Shown one piece after another: positions 9,132-16,827 of a stretch of DNA of 40,221 nt. Made by a program: the position numbers and the translations under genes. Every line of letters begins with the position of its first letter. Position 1 is the first letter of the stretch. Below the pieces are notes generated by a model. It made no database searches, had not been told where the DNA came from, and worked only from the letters and a program-made list of their open reading frames with translations. This stretch comes from a virus: positions 1 to 40,221 of the IMG/VR virus record IMGVR_UViG_3300044675_005140; one strand, given 5' to 3'.

Positions 9132-9650
9132 TTATTTCAAGAATAATAATTTGTATTTAGCAGAGTTAAATGTATCCTTTACTGTATCTAAACTATTTAC
9201 TATTTCAGAATAAGGCATTTTTCCCTGTAGTTTTGTAACCATTGCAATAAGGTCTCTTATATAGTTAACACCATCTCCAACATCATCTAGTGTTCTTGGT
9301 ACCATCTCTGTATAAGAAAGTATCTTTTCTGCTGCTCCCTGATATCCTTCTACTAAATCATCTGCATGTCCAGGCAAAGCATCATACAAATCATTAAGTG
9401 CTTTATGAGCTGCATATGATCCTGCACCAGTTACTTTTAAGTGAAGTTTGTGAAAGCTTACTGCTGCATTCATTAATTCAGTAGCACATGCTGCAGTCAT
9501 TGTATCTAAAGAACTACCACCTACTCCTGTATCCTTAGTAGGTTGTGGTTTAACTGAATCTACTTTAGGTTCTGAAGTTTTAGATTCTGCTTTAACTAGT
9601 TTTTTAGCAGGCTCTGGATTTCTTTTTAGCATTCTAGCTACTGTTTCCAT
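9132..9650 (-). CDS. Dps/ferritin-like four-helix protein with basic tail (172 aa)
   Basis: Residues 1-45 are a Lys/Pro-rich, disordered-looking tail (RNPEPAKKLVKAESKTS). From about 55 on the protein is helical. The segment FHKLHLKVTG at 66-75, then SYAAHKALNDLYDALPGH and ADDLVE (78-101), follows the Dps pattern H-x-x-H-x-x-x-x-G ... H-x-x-x-x-x-L-Y ... D-x-L-A/V-E, with candidate metal residues H67, H70, H82, D87 and E101. I recall this from phages as a DUF5856-type protein. Dps proteins bind and protect DNA and oxidise iron; whether the ferroxidase site is intact here is uncertain. The gene lies 5 nt after the connector gene and downstream of seven basic proteins, so a DNA-condensing or virion-internal role is plausible. 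Confidence 0.65.
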   Translation of the reverse strand: METVARMLKRNPEPAKKLVKAESKTSEPKVDSVKPQPTKDTGVGGSSLDTMTAACATELMNAAVSFHKLHLKVTGAGSYAAHKALNDLYDALPGHADDLVEGYQGAAEKILSYTEMVPRTLDDVGDGVNYIRDLIAMVTKLQGKMPYSEIVNSLDTVKDTFNSAKYKLLFLK

Positions 9651-9655
9651 AATTA

Positions 9656-10354
9656 TTAGTTGTTACGTTCTGCACCTTCTGTACCTCTAGAGAATTGATT
9701 TCCTGATTCAATATCTCCAGCAAGTATACTAGCTGCCTCATCAATTATTAATTCTATTATATCATCTTTAAACTCACACTGTACTTCTGCTCCAGACTGA
9801 ATATTAGTATAAGGATCTACACAACCTGTTATTTGTATCTTGATTGGTTGTCTATAGTAAATGAGGTCCGCTTCATCTATAATAAATTCATCATTAGTAT
9901 AGATATTTACATAACCACCTTTTAAAGTTGCAAAGGTTTCTCCCCATTCAAAATTTGGTTGTTTAGCTTTATCTCTAAGAAGTTCTCTTAAGTTACCTTC
10001 TTCTGCAAGATAGACCATCATTCTTCTTTTATCACAGCAACCTTTTCTAGTAATTATATCTACTCTTTTCCACTGTAGATAATCTTCCGGTAAGATACCT
10101 GTATAATAGTACTCCTTATCTGCTATATTAAGATTAAAAGTTTCTAATAAGATTTGTAAATCATCCTTTCTCCTAGTTGATCCTTCATCACCTTCTTTAG
10201 TCATGTTAATACCATGAAGCTGTCTTCTAGCCCATTCTACTTGAGCTTTATTAAAAGCCTCAACAATTTGCCAGCAAGTTATATTATCAAAATCTTGACT
10301 GTCAAGCTTATTAAGCCTTTGTTTTATCTTTATGGTAATGGTACTATTTAACAT
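9656..10354 (-). CDS. Head-tail connector / ring protein candidate (232 aa)
   Basis: The N-terminal helical region has IVEAFNKAQVEWARRQLHG, N-x-T-K-E-G-D-E-G-S and RRKDDLQILLE. This is a pattern I recall from a conserved head-completion or ring protein of crAss-like and other uncultured phages (NKAQxEWxRRQLHGxNxxxEGDExSxRRxDDLQxLL). The middle (about 85-130) has YYYTGILPEDYLQWKRVD and CCDKRRMMVYLAEEGN. The end is acidic (ELIIDEAASILAGDIES), typical of adaptor proteins that dock under the portal. The position, after the capsid and head genes and before the tail genes, fits. Adaptor/ring assignment is by recall and context; no structural proof is available here. Confidence 0.65.
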   Translation of the reverse strand: MLNSTITIKIKQRLNKLDSQDFDNITCWQIVEAFNKAQVEWARRQLHGINMTKEGDEGSTRRKDDLQILLETFNLNIADKEYYYTGILPEDYLQWKRVDIITRKGCCDKRRMMVYLAEEGNLRELLRDKAKQPNFEWGETFATLKGGYVNIYTNDEFIIDEADLIYYRQPIKIQITGCVDPYTNIQSGAEVQCEFKDDIIELIIDEAASILAGDIESGNQFSRGTEGAERNN

Positions 10355-10357
10355 AGT

Positions 10358-10738
10358 TTATTTTTTTCTTTTTACAGCTCCACCTTTCTTTTGTTTAATA
10401 GGTATCAAACCTCCTTCTGGAGTGCTTCTCCATTGAGGATAAGCATTATTCATTTTAAAGATTTCATTATCTTTTAATCTAGCTGCTTGACTTTGAACAG
10501 AATTAAGTCTTTGATTTTGTTGTAAACTCTCTGCAACTTCTTGCAAAGCTTGATTTGGATTCATAGCTTCAAAAGCAGCATCATTTGTTGCCATTCTACC
10601 CATACCAGAAATACTTCCATCTTGAGCTTTAGGTAAAGACTTCTTAAAATCTTTCATAGCACCACCAGCTTTTTTATAAGCCATGGCTTTATTATCATTA
10701 AAGAACTTAAGTGGATTAGAGTTATTTGTCTTTTTCAT
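10358..10738 (-). CDS. Basic KxGG-type virion-associated protein (126 aa)
   Basis: I place the start at ATG 10738 (MKKTNNSNPLKFFNDNKAMAY), not at the longer in-frame start at 10777, because the latter would overlap the preceding gene. With this start only one base separates the preceding TAA from the ATG. Contains KKAGGAMKDFKKSLPKAQDG near the N-terminus and ends with KKGGAVKRKK. The central part (AAFEAMNPNQALQEVAESLQ) is helical and Gln-rich. It is the last of seven consecutive very basic small proteins. Role unknown; the KxGG basic patches suggest DNA binding or packaging into the head. Confidence 0.7.
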   Translation of the reverse strand: MKKTNNSNPLKFFNDNKAMAYKKAGGAMKDFKKSLPKAQDGSISGMGRMATNDAAFEAMNPNQALQEVAESLQQNQRLNSVQSQAARLKDNEIFKMNNAYPQWRSTPEGGLIPIKQKKGGAVKRKK

Positions 10739-10739
10739 C

Positions 10740-10901
10740 TTATCTATTTTTAGCCATTTTTTTAAAAGTCTTTGCAAGAGCTTTTGCTCTACCTGTACAA
10801 CCAGGTTTAGTAATTGGAGTACATTTACCTTTAGTGCCTCTTTTCTTAATGGAGGCAGTAGCTTTCTGTATCCAATTTTTATCAGACTTTTTAGTTGCCA
10901 T
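10740..10901 (-). CDS. Small basic protein with WIQKAT motif (53 aa)
   Basis: Frame ATG 10901 to TAA 10740-10742. Reads MATKKSDKNWIQKATASIKK, then RGTKGKCTPITKPGC and TGRAKALAKTFKKMAKNR. This tiny protein type (WIQxAxASIKxRGTxGxCT ... AxTFKKMA) recurs in uncultured phages in my memory. The start overlaps the stop of the upstream gene by one base (TAATG) and the stop is one base before the next ATG, strong support that it is translated. Two cysteines about 10 residues apart might bind metal. Function unknown. Confidence 0.8.
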   Translation of the reverse strand: MATKKSDKNWIQKATASIKKRGTKGKCTPITKPGCTGRAKALAKTFKKMAKNR

Positions 10902-11143
10902 TACTTCTTCTTCTTAAGAATTCTTGTAAGAACATCAGCTCTTGTAATTTTATTTTTAGGAGGAGCTACTGCAGCAAGTTTTGCATTTTTAGTTGCACCA
11001 CCTGCTTTATATTTTGTACCACCTTTTTTCATGCTAATAGGATTAGTAGTAGCATTATAACCAGGCATAGTCTTAGCTAAATTAGCTTGACCTCCAGCTT
11101 TCATTTTCTTCATGGCACCACCACATTTCATACACTTTTTCAT
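10901..11143 (-). CDS. Basic KxGG-repeat protein (80 aa)
   Basis: Begins MKKCMKCGGAMKKMKAGGQAN, with a CxxC pair, and carries four Gly-Gly basic repeats (KCGGAMKK, KAGGQ, KKGGTKYKAGGAT). The end is KKNKITRADVLTRILKKKK-like. Almost no acidic residues are present, so it should bind nucleic acid or capsid lumen surfaces. Stop shares one base with the next start. One of the seven-gene basic cluster. Confidence 0.7.
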   Translation of the reverse strand: MKKCMKCGGAMKKMKAGGQANLAKTMPGYNATTNPISMKKGGTKYKAGGATKNAKLAAVAPPKNKITRADVLTRILKKKK

Positions 11144-11158
11144 ATCTCTATAAATAAA

Positions 11159-11518
11159 TTAACAGTTCCACTTCCTTAGACTTTTATTAATCCTAGAGTT
11201 AGGATCATTAGCAGTCTTTGCACTTGTTAGTTTTTTCTTCATTCCTTCCATTCTAGAGCAAAATGACTTTCTTCTTTTATCATCTTTGCTTCCAGCTTTA
11301 ATCTTAGAAGGTTTAGTAGTCACAGCAGTCTGCAATTTAGAACCTGGATTAGCTGCTCTATAACTTGCTACTCCTTTAGCATTAAGCCCACCCTCTGGAT
11401 TTTTACCTTCTTTTCTTGTCCATGCGGGTGTAGAACCACCTTTAGCCATTTTAGGTTTCTTACCAGCTTTCTTCATTGAGATAGCTATTGCAGCTTGCTG
11501 TGCTCTACTTCCTGCCAT
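11159..11518 (-). CDS. Basic DUF6321-like protein (119 aa)
   Basis: The central to C-terminal part reads NPEGGLNAKGVASYRAANPG, then KLQTAVTTKPSKIKAGSKDD and KRRKSFCSRMEGMKKK, ending in SLRKWNC. I recall this order of motifs (GGLxAKGxxSYxxxxGxxLxxxVTxKPSxLKxGSKxxxRRKSFCxRMxGMKxx...LRKWxC) as the DUF6321 family, widespread in phages with no established function. The N-terminal 45 residues are additional Lys/Gly-rich sequence (KKAGKKPKMAKGGS). The gene is 2 nt from its neighbour, within the basic cluster. Confidence 0.75.
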   Translation of the reverse strand: MAGSRAQQAAIAISMKKAGKKPKMAKGGSTPAWTRKEGKNPEGGLNAKGVASYRAANPGSKLQTAVTTKPSKIKAGSKDDKRRKSFCSRMEGMKKKLTSAKTANDPNSRINKSLRKWNC

Positions 11519-11520
11519 TA

Positions 11521-11766
11521 CTACTTCGTTTTACCACTAGCAAGATTGGCAAACATCCTTGCTTGTTCAGTAGCCATCTTTTTTACATCAGCCATGAGTT
11601 TAGCATCTTTCTGAATCTCTGCTGCTCTTTTTAATGTAGACATAGCAGATTCTACTTCCCATTTTCTCATTTCTGCTTTGTTACCTCCCATAATAGAAAT
11701 ACCAACTGAAGAAGATGATTTCTTAGCTGGAGCTTTTCTAGTTGTTGTTGTTTTTCTTACTGCCAT
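11521..11766 (-). CDS. Small basic helical protein (81 aa)
   Basis: Residues 1-20 are a Lys/Arg/Thr-rich tail (MAVRKTTTTRKAPAKKSSSS), then a mostly helical part with alternating charges (MRKWEVESAMSTLKRAAEIQ, KLMADVKKMATEQARMFANL). This resembles a DNA-binding tail attached to a helix that could dimerise. No named family recognised. Two-nt gaps on both sides show tight operon packing. Confidence 0.65.
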   Translation of the reverse strand: MAVRKTTTTRKAPAKKSSSSVGISIMGGNKAEMRKWEVESAMSTLKRAAEIQKDAKLMADVKKMATEQARMFANLASGKTK

Positions 11767-11768
11767 GA

Positions 11769-12107
11769 TTATGCTTTTTTAACCCTTCTCCCCATACCTA
11801 CTCTAGACTTCTCAGCTTTCTTAGCAGCTAGTTTAGAAGGAGTTAGTTCATATTTGGTTTTTGGTGTTTTACTAGAAACCCTTTTAGTAGGGCGGCAGTA
11901 TTCATTTTTACCACCAGCCCCACAAGGTTTTCCTGATTTTGTATCTTGCCATTTCTCAGCTTGCCATCTTTTAAGTTCAGTACCCTTCTCTGTTTTCCTA
12001 ACTGTACCAGATTTCTTCCGGCACTTAGCAATAGCTTGAGAAGCTCTTGCTGATGGAAACACAGCATACCGTGCTTTTACACTATGATAACATGCATCTT
12101 TAGGCAT
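11769..12107 (-). CDS. Basic DUF5872-like protein (112 aa)
   Basis: The middle reads ELKRWQAEKWQDTKSGKPCG, then CRPTKRVSSKTPKT and a Leu/Lys-rich end. The order RWxxExWxDxxxGKPCG ... CRPxKRVSSKTPKTxxEL is one I recall as DUF5872, a small domain of phages and large eukaryotic viruses. An N-terminal extension (MPKDACYHSVKARYAVFPSA) resembles another small phage motif (CYxxVKxRYxVxPSAxASxAxxKC). Several Cys residues could bind zinc. Function unestablished; membership of the basic cluster suggests nucleic-acid contact. Confidence 0.75.
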   Translation of the reverse strand: MPKDACYHSVKARYAVFPSARASQAIAKCRKKSGTVRKTEKGTELKRWQAEKWQDTKSGKPCGAGGKNEYCRPTKRVSSKTPKTKYELTPSKLAAKKAEKSRVGMGRRVKKA

Positions 12108-12112
12108 TGGTA

Positions 12113-12715
12113 TTATTTTTTAGATCCTCCTCTTTTCATTATTTTTCCATACTTTGCTTTTGGAATAGCAGTTTTAGGAGCTTTTGATTTACCACCTACT
12201 GTACCTCTAGCAACTGTAGATGCAGAAATTTTAGAGTTTGAGTTAACCATTCCTCCTGTACGCATCTTTCTTTTCTTCATTGCACCACCTCTTTTCATGG
12301 AAACCTTTCCTTCATCCATACCTGACATAGCTGCTTTATCAAGAGTTTTCTGCATTTCACCAACTTTACTTAAAGTACTAACTGTATTTTCTACAGTAGG
12401 TTTAGGTGATGCTGATACAGTCATTCCTGAAGAAGGTTTAATACTCATCTTAATTGGTTCAGATGCAGCTACTGCTGCAGCTTTTCCTTTTTCTGCACCT
12501 TCTGTAACTGATTTTATTTTTGATTTAGTTACTTTTTTTCTAGCTGCCTTAGCAGCTGCTGCTTTTTTTCTAGCCGCTTCTTCAGCTGCTTTCTTTTTTG
12601 CTGCGGCTGCGGCATCTGCCTTCTTTTTAACAGCTGCCATTGCTCCAGAAACTTTATTAATTCCACTAGATAAAGTTTTAGACGCGATCTTGTAGGGTGA
12701 TTTTGTTGTTGCCAT
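12113..12715 (-). CDS. Histone H1-like Ala/Lys-rich protein (200 aa)
   Basis: Residues about 25-70 are an almost uninterrupted Ala/Lys segment (AAVKKKADAAAAAKKKAAEE, AARKKAAAAKAARKKVTK), compositionally like the C-terminal tail of histone H1 or bacterial AlgP/HC1-type proteins. The C-terminal half has GG-basic repeats (KRGGAMKKRKMRTGGM, IMKRGGSKK). It should bind DNA non-specifically. It is the first and largest gene of the basic cluster, directly after a head protein. The resemblance is of composition, not proof of common ancestry. A packaged DNA-condensing protein is my inference. Confidence 0.75.
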   Translation of the reverse strand: MATTKSPYKIASKTLSSGINKVSGAMAAVKKKADAAAAAKKKAAEEAARKKAAAAKAARKKVTKSKIKSVTEGAEKGKAAAVAASEPIKMSIKPSSGMTVSASPKPTVENTVSTLSKVGEMQKTLDKAAMSGMDEGKVSMKRGGAMKKRKMRTGGMVNSNSKISASTVARGTVGGKSKAPKTAIPKAKYGKIMKRGGSKK

Positions 12716-12727
12716 TTTATTTTAGTT

Positions 12728-13741
12728 TTAAGAATTCCAAATTTTTTCTACAGATGAGCTCAAATCACTTAAGATATCTTCGTGAAGAGGATTCTTTAAG
12801 TGCTCTATAACATCTGATACATTTCTGCCAAGAAGGGATCCTGTCTTAGCATGATAAATATATCCATCTGCCTTATTAATAATATACTTAAAAAAACTGG
12901 AATCACGTACAATTGATTTAATTTTTAATGTAGTCATATCTAAAGATGCTGCCTCAATAAAGGAACGGGCTGACCTTTCCTTGTTAGATTCAGATCCTTC
13001 ACCATTAATATGAGCATCCATGTTTTCATAAACAACATCCAAAGGAGTGGATTTTCTATACTGTGCACTATTAGCATCTACTAGTTTTGCTATGTAGAAT
13101 AACTTAGTGCTATTTTTATCATATAGTTTCTGAAGTTCAGCAAGAGCTTTGTTACGCATCTTTTTGTACTCAGTTCTGATCATTGAAGTTTCTTCTTCTT
13201 TATCAAGATAAAACTTAGGAGAAGTAGGTCTTGATCTAGCATCCTCATAGCTTTTTGCTACAATAGAAAATCCTCCTGCTTCAATAGCATAGTATTTAAT
13301 TTTGTCAAAAGGATTATTAAGATCTAAGAACAATGGTTCATTACCACATTTAATATCTATCTTATTCCAGAATTCTGCATTGTCCGGTCTTAGAAGTTTT
13401 ACTTCTTTCCAAAAATCTTTATCTTCTGGATCAAGTATATTTGCAGCAAGTTCTTTTTCTAATTCAGCTACTGCAAGTCTAATTTGTCTTATCCGAGCTT
13501 GTTTCTCTTCTTCTGGTAATAACTTAATATCAGGAGAAAACTCATTCAATCCTGTAAGGTATCTTACTACACCATTGTTTTCAAGACAAGCAAGTTGCTC
13601 ATGATGAGTTACTCCATCATATAAAGCAAGTTCATAAGTTTCTAATCCCATGTTAGTTTCATTAGGATTAACATAAGGTCTAACAGCAATCTTTGTTTTT
13701 TTTCTGCTGACCGTTTCTACCATTGTAAATTGTGTTTCCAT
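12728..13741 (-). CDS. Head-associated structural protein (337 aa), unknown family
   Basis: A soluble alpha/beta protein with no signal or membrane segment. It begins METQFTMVETVSRKKTKIAV and has an acidic helical region (LLPEEEKQARIRQIRLAVAE, LEKELAANILDPEDKDFW) and a charged middle (TEYKKMRNKALAELQKLYDK). It lies between the capsid gene, from which a strong terminator separates it, and the basic cluster, so a capsid-associated or internal head protein is likely. Homologues in this position exist in crAss-like and related phages as I recall, but no function is attached. Confidence 0.55.
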   Translation of the reverse strand: METQFTMVETVSRKKTKIAVRPYVNPNETNMGLETYELALYDGVTHHEQLACLENNGVVRYLTGLNEFSPDIKLLPEEEKQARIRQIRLAVAELEKELAANILDPEDKDFWKEVKLLRPDNAEFWNKIDIKCGNEPLFLDLNNPFDKIKYYAIEAGGFSIVAKSYEDARSRPTSPKFYLDKEEETSMIRTEYKKMRNKALAELQKLYDKNSTKLFYIAKLVDANSAQYRKSTPLDVVYENMDAHINGEGSESNKERSARSFIEAASLDMTTLKIKSIVRDSSFFKYIINKADGYIYHAKTGSLLGRNVSDVIEHLKNPLHEDILSDLSSSVEKIWNS

Positions 13742-13778
13742 GTTGGTTTTTATTTGTTGATTATTAAATTACTAATTT

Positions 13779-13806
13779 AAAAAAGGGAGAGAGTTTCCTC
13801 CCTCCC
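13779..13806 (-). terminator. Intrinsic terminator after major capsid gene
   Basis: On the minus strand GGGAGGGAG (13806-13798), loop GAAA, CTCTCTCCC (13793-13785), then TTTTTT. A nine-pair GC-rich stem with a GNRA-type tetraloop, as expected after a very highly expressed gene. Confidence 0.9.
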
Positions 13807-13826
13807 TATTTATTATATATGATGGA

Positions 13827-15446
13827 TTAGAAAGAGCCACCTGTTACTGGATTCCTCATAACAATCTTAAGGACTTTAGTAGGATCCTTAACCCAGATAG
13901 CTGGGAATGTTTGAGTCATCATTACACGATAGCCATTGAATTGACCAGAGGATTGGAACCCTTGCGTTCTACCCATATAGTCCATAGTACCATTTTGATA
14001 CCACCACTTCAATTGATTATCCCAAGACAACTTCAACAAGAAGATATTGTCATTAGTATTATCTGTAATATCAAAGATAATGAATGAGTATGAACTCAAT
14101 GGGAAACCATCAATGATTGGGTTCTCAATGTCATTTGTATGAATATTGTCAAATGCAGGATTCAATACAAATTTAACATTAGCCAAGAATGGAATTACAT
14201 ATGAAGTATAAGAGAATCCAAAGTTCAAGTCCATACCTTTACCAGTGATAGCACCGATATCAGCAGCTTGAATCATAAGACCTGAAGCAACTGCTTCTCT
14301 CTTAATAGCTTCATTTACCATTCTCATTCCACCCATACCAGTCTGAACTACTAGAGATCTTTTTGGATCTGGACCTTGGAACTCAACCTTACCATTGAAG
14401 AAGTTGTAGATTTCTCCACGGAACAAATCAAGTGTAAAGTTATTTTTGTTGTATACTCTCTTGAATGAGTTATCCAACTGTTTCCAAAGACCTACAGATA
14501 ATCTCATGTCATCTTGACCATCTTGACGTAGTCTACCACCATGACCCCACATTAAGTAAGTTTCAATGTCAGTAGCAATTTTGCTCAAGTGAGCAGCTTC
14601 CATACCAGTCAAGAAAGTTCTAGAAAGATCTCCATTATCAAAAGCTCTTTTAACTTTATCTTTACCCATAATTTTGATCATGTCTTCTAGATTAGTAATA
14701 GAAGGATCAGTAATGGATTTATCAAAAGTTCTCCAGATTTCTGTTACAGGAATAGTACCATCAGCATTCATACCACCTTTGATCATAAGATCAGCGCGGC
14801 TAGATATTGAATAGTGAACATGAGCTTCAGCACCACCAACAAAGTTGTAGAACTCACGGAATGAAGTTCTAGTAGTGATGTCAGAAAATCTTTCACCATA
14901 CTCTCCCCTAGCAGAACCTTTACGGAATAATTTAGTTCCGTTACCAAGATACTTGTGGTCTAGGAATTTGTAGTTGTCGTTGTTTACCAACTGTACAGTA
15001 TAGACATAACCATCTCCAACAGGAAGAATGTCTTCATCAGTAATGTACATCTCAACCCCATTGTATTTGTCATAAGTGATGATATCACCATGTCCAAATT
15101 CTCTGCGGTTAACTTTAATTTTAAATGTGTTACCATCTGTACCAAGAACCTTTTGTGGATTCTCAATATCTTCTACAATGTAAGGAAGATCAATGGAAAC
15201 AGGAGTTTGCCATCTGTACTCTCCACGGTGGTTGTCCACCATGATTACATTCTTCCCTCCAAATGAAGACATTTGGTAAAGGGGCATTTCAACTTTTTGA
15301 GCCATAGCCCAAAGGTCTACTGGACCTAAATCCATAGGCTCAGCATCCTTCAGCATATTCACCAAGTGGTAAGAATCCACATGGGAACTTGCGTTGTAAG
15401 CGGTATCCCGGAGGAATATACCATTGTTTAAAACTGGAGTTGCCAT
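13827..15446 (-). CDS. Major capsid protein (539 aa), HK97-type
   Basis: Forms the icosahedral shell. Length is slightly above the roughly 490-500 aa of crAss-like capsid proteins. I recognise the overall pattern: early LGPVDLWAMAQKVEMPLYQM, a middle with YGERFSDITTRTSFREFYNF and VKRAFDNGDLSRTFLTGMEA, and a C-terminal GYRVMMTQTFPAIWVKDPTKV. There is no cysteine-rich or basic tract, unlike neighbours. The position directly after an acidic scaffold-like gene and the dedicated strong terminator support the call. The two-domain HK97 fold is known for the family and not directly visible here. Start ATG 15446 is preceded by an A/T-rich, Shine-Dalgarno-poor leader, usual in Bacteroidota. Confidence 0.8.
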   Translation of the reverse strand: MATPVLNNGIFLRDTAYNASSHVDSYHLVNMLKDAEPMDLGPVDLWAMAQKVEMPLYQMSSFGGKNVIMVDNHRGEYRWQTPVSIDLPYIVEDIENPQKVLGTDGNTFKIKVNRREFGHGDIITYDKYNGVEMYITDEDILPVGDGYVYTVQLVNNDNYKFLDHKYLGNGTKLFRKGSARGEYGERFSDITTRTSFREFYNFVGGAEAHVHYSISSRADLMIKGGMNADGTIPVTEIWRTFDKSITDPSITNLEDMIKIMGKDKVKRAFDNGDLSRTFLTGMEAAHLSKIATDIETYLMWGHGGRLRQDGQDDMRLSVGLWKQLDNSFKRVYNKNNFTLDLFRGEIYNFFNGKVEFQGPDPKRSLVVQTGMGGMRMVNEAIKREAVASGLMIQAADIGAITGKGMDLNFGFSYTSYVIPFLANVKFVLNPAFDNIHTNDIENPIIDGFPLSSYSFIIFDITDNTNDNIFLLKLSWDNQLKWWYQNGTMDYMGRTQGFQSSGQFNGYRVMMTQTFPAIWVKDPTKVLKIVMRNPVTGGSF

Positions 15447-15474
15447 TTGTTATTTATTGTTTATTAGTTACTAA

Positions 15475-16737
15475 TTAAAATCTCTTAAACATATTGCTTG
15501 GTCGAGATACTGTTCTTGTTGGTTTTGAATATTTCTTCTGTTCATAATTTTCTTGAACTCCACTACTTGATGGGTTCTTTCTTGACTCTTCAGTCTTTAG
15601 TTGCCTTACTGTTTTTTCTATAGCTTGTTTACTTCCTTGAGTTTTTATTTTATTTCTATACCCATCTGGATCTGCAAGTAACCAAAGTGCTTCAGCAATC
15701 AAGTCATGTCTTGGTTCTACAAACTGATACTTCTCTAGTAAGTGTCCAAGTAGGTTTGTAGGTTTACCGGAGATTGAAGGATAGTTAGGTTGAACAAGAC
15801 CAGAATAAAGTTGACTTTGTATTTTTTTATCAAGCTTTACTCCTCCTAATTCACCTACAGAGAGTGTATTATAAACATTGTCTTGGTAGGCTTTAGCTTG
15901 TTCAGCTTGTTGTTGCTTTTTATACTCTTGTTCTGCAAGTTGTCTATTTACAATTTCTTCTTGCATTCTATCCAACTTCGGTTTGAATTGTTGAGCTTTC
16001 TGTTGCAATCTTCCCATTTCAGACCAGTCTTCAATCTCTTGCTCTATTTCTTCAGGAGTTCCAAACTGAGTAGCATGTAGATACTGTCTTGCAATCTCAG
16101 CTTGGTCTTGATCATTAGAAGGATCTAGTTCCCGCATCTCTTCTACATAAGCAAGAGTTCTGAATAAACCTTTAAGATCTTGTCCACCATCTGCTACATA
16201 TTTTGCAGCTACTTGAAGTTCTTGAGGTAATGCTTCAAAGAATTCTCTTGGTGTATTTTCTCTTACTGCATTTTCTCTTTCTTGAAAATTTGCTTCAAAA
16301 AGTTCCCTGAAGTCTTTTGTTGTATATTCCTCTAAAGATTTATCATCATCAAAAGGCATTAGAGTACCTTCTTCAATCATCTTTTGTGCTAGTTCATAAA
16401 GACCTGACTTATCTACTTTAGGTCTACCTTTATTACCAGCATCTTCTTCTTGAGAAATTAAACTGTCAAGCTCACTGATTGTTTCAGCAACTTCAGCTTG
16501 CTTCTCTTCTTCTTCTTTCTTTTCTTCAACAGTTTTAACTGTTGGGTTGTCAAAGAACGTCATGTCTGTTTTCTCCGCTGTGAAAACAGATTTTTTTTCT
16601 GGTTCAGCACTATCTGAAGGGAGCATTACATTTTCTGCTCCAGGCATTCCAAATAATTCATCAATATCTACATCAACTTGACCTACCGTTGTAGTGTCTT
16701 GTACCTGTTCATTCAGGTCATCAACTTCTTTATTCAT
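15475..16737 (-). CDS. Scaffold-like capsid assembly protein (420 aa)
   Basis: Strongly acidic and helical. Residues about 60-110 are Glu/Lys-rich (VKTVEEKKEEEEKQAEVAET), and about 240-290 form a Gln/Glu coiled coil (QLAEQEYKKQQQAEQAKAYQ). The C-terminus turns basic (KKYSKPTRTVSRPSNMFKRF), as in many scaffolding proteins whose positively charged end binds the capsid inner surface. It lies between the portal and the major capsid genes, the classical scaffold position. No protease motif is visible. Start ATG 16737 is 23 nt from a GTATATTATA element, so it may head the capsid transcription unit. Confidence 0.65.
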   Translation of the reverse strand: MNKEVDDLNEQVQDTTTVGQVDVDIDELFGMPGAENVMLPSDSAEPEKKSVFTAEKTDMTFFDNPTVKTVEEKKEEEEKQAEVAETISELDSLISQEEDAGNKGRPKVDKSGLYELAQKMIEEGTLMPFDDDKSLEEYTTKDFRELFEANFQERENAVRENTPREFFEALPQELQVAAKYVADGGQDLKGLFRTLAYVEEMRELDPSNDQDQAEIARQYLHATQFGTPEEIEQEIEDWSEMGRLQQKAQQFKPKLDRMQEEIVNRQLAEQEYKKQQQAEQAKAYQDNVYNTLSVGELGGVKLDKKIQSQLYSGLVQPNYPSISGKPTNLLGHLLEKYQFVEPRHDLIAEALWLLADPDGYRNKIKTQGSKQAIEKTVRQLKTEESRKNPSSSGVQENYEQKKYSKPTRTVSRPSNMFKRF

Positions 16738-16760
16738 ACTGTTGGTTTTTTATGTTATAC

Positions 16761-16774
16761 TATAATATACAAAA
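16761..16774 (-). promoter_or_regulatory. Late-promoter-like GTATATTATA element before scaffold/capsid unit
   Basis: On the minus strand TTTTGTATATTATA, 23 nt before ATG 16737, in a 90-nt gap after the portal gene. Same string as before the genes starting at 3565, 26207 and 30092. Confidence 0.45.
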
Positions 16775-16827
16775 TAAACTTGGAAAATTTAAAAGACGGA
16801 ATTTATTTTTTGCACTATATAGCTAAA

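Noticed and set aside
10358-10777. Longer version of the 126-aa basic protein starting at 10777
   Set aside because: It would overlap the 53-aa gene by 38 nt, while the internal ATG at 10738 follows the previous stop by one base.
12084-12695. 203-codon plus-strand frame rich in Ala/Phe
   Set aside because: It is the antisense image of the Ala/Lys-rich basic gene; no start context or motif of its own.
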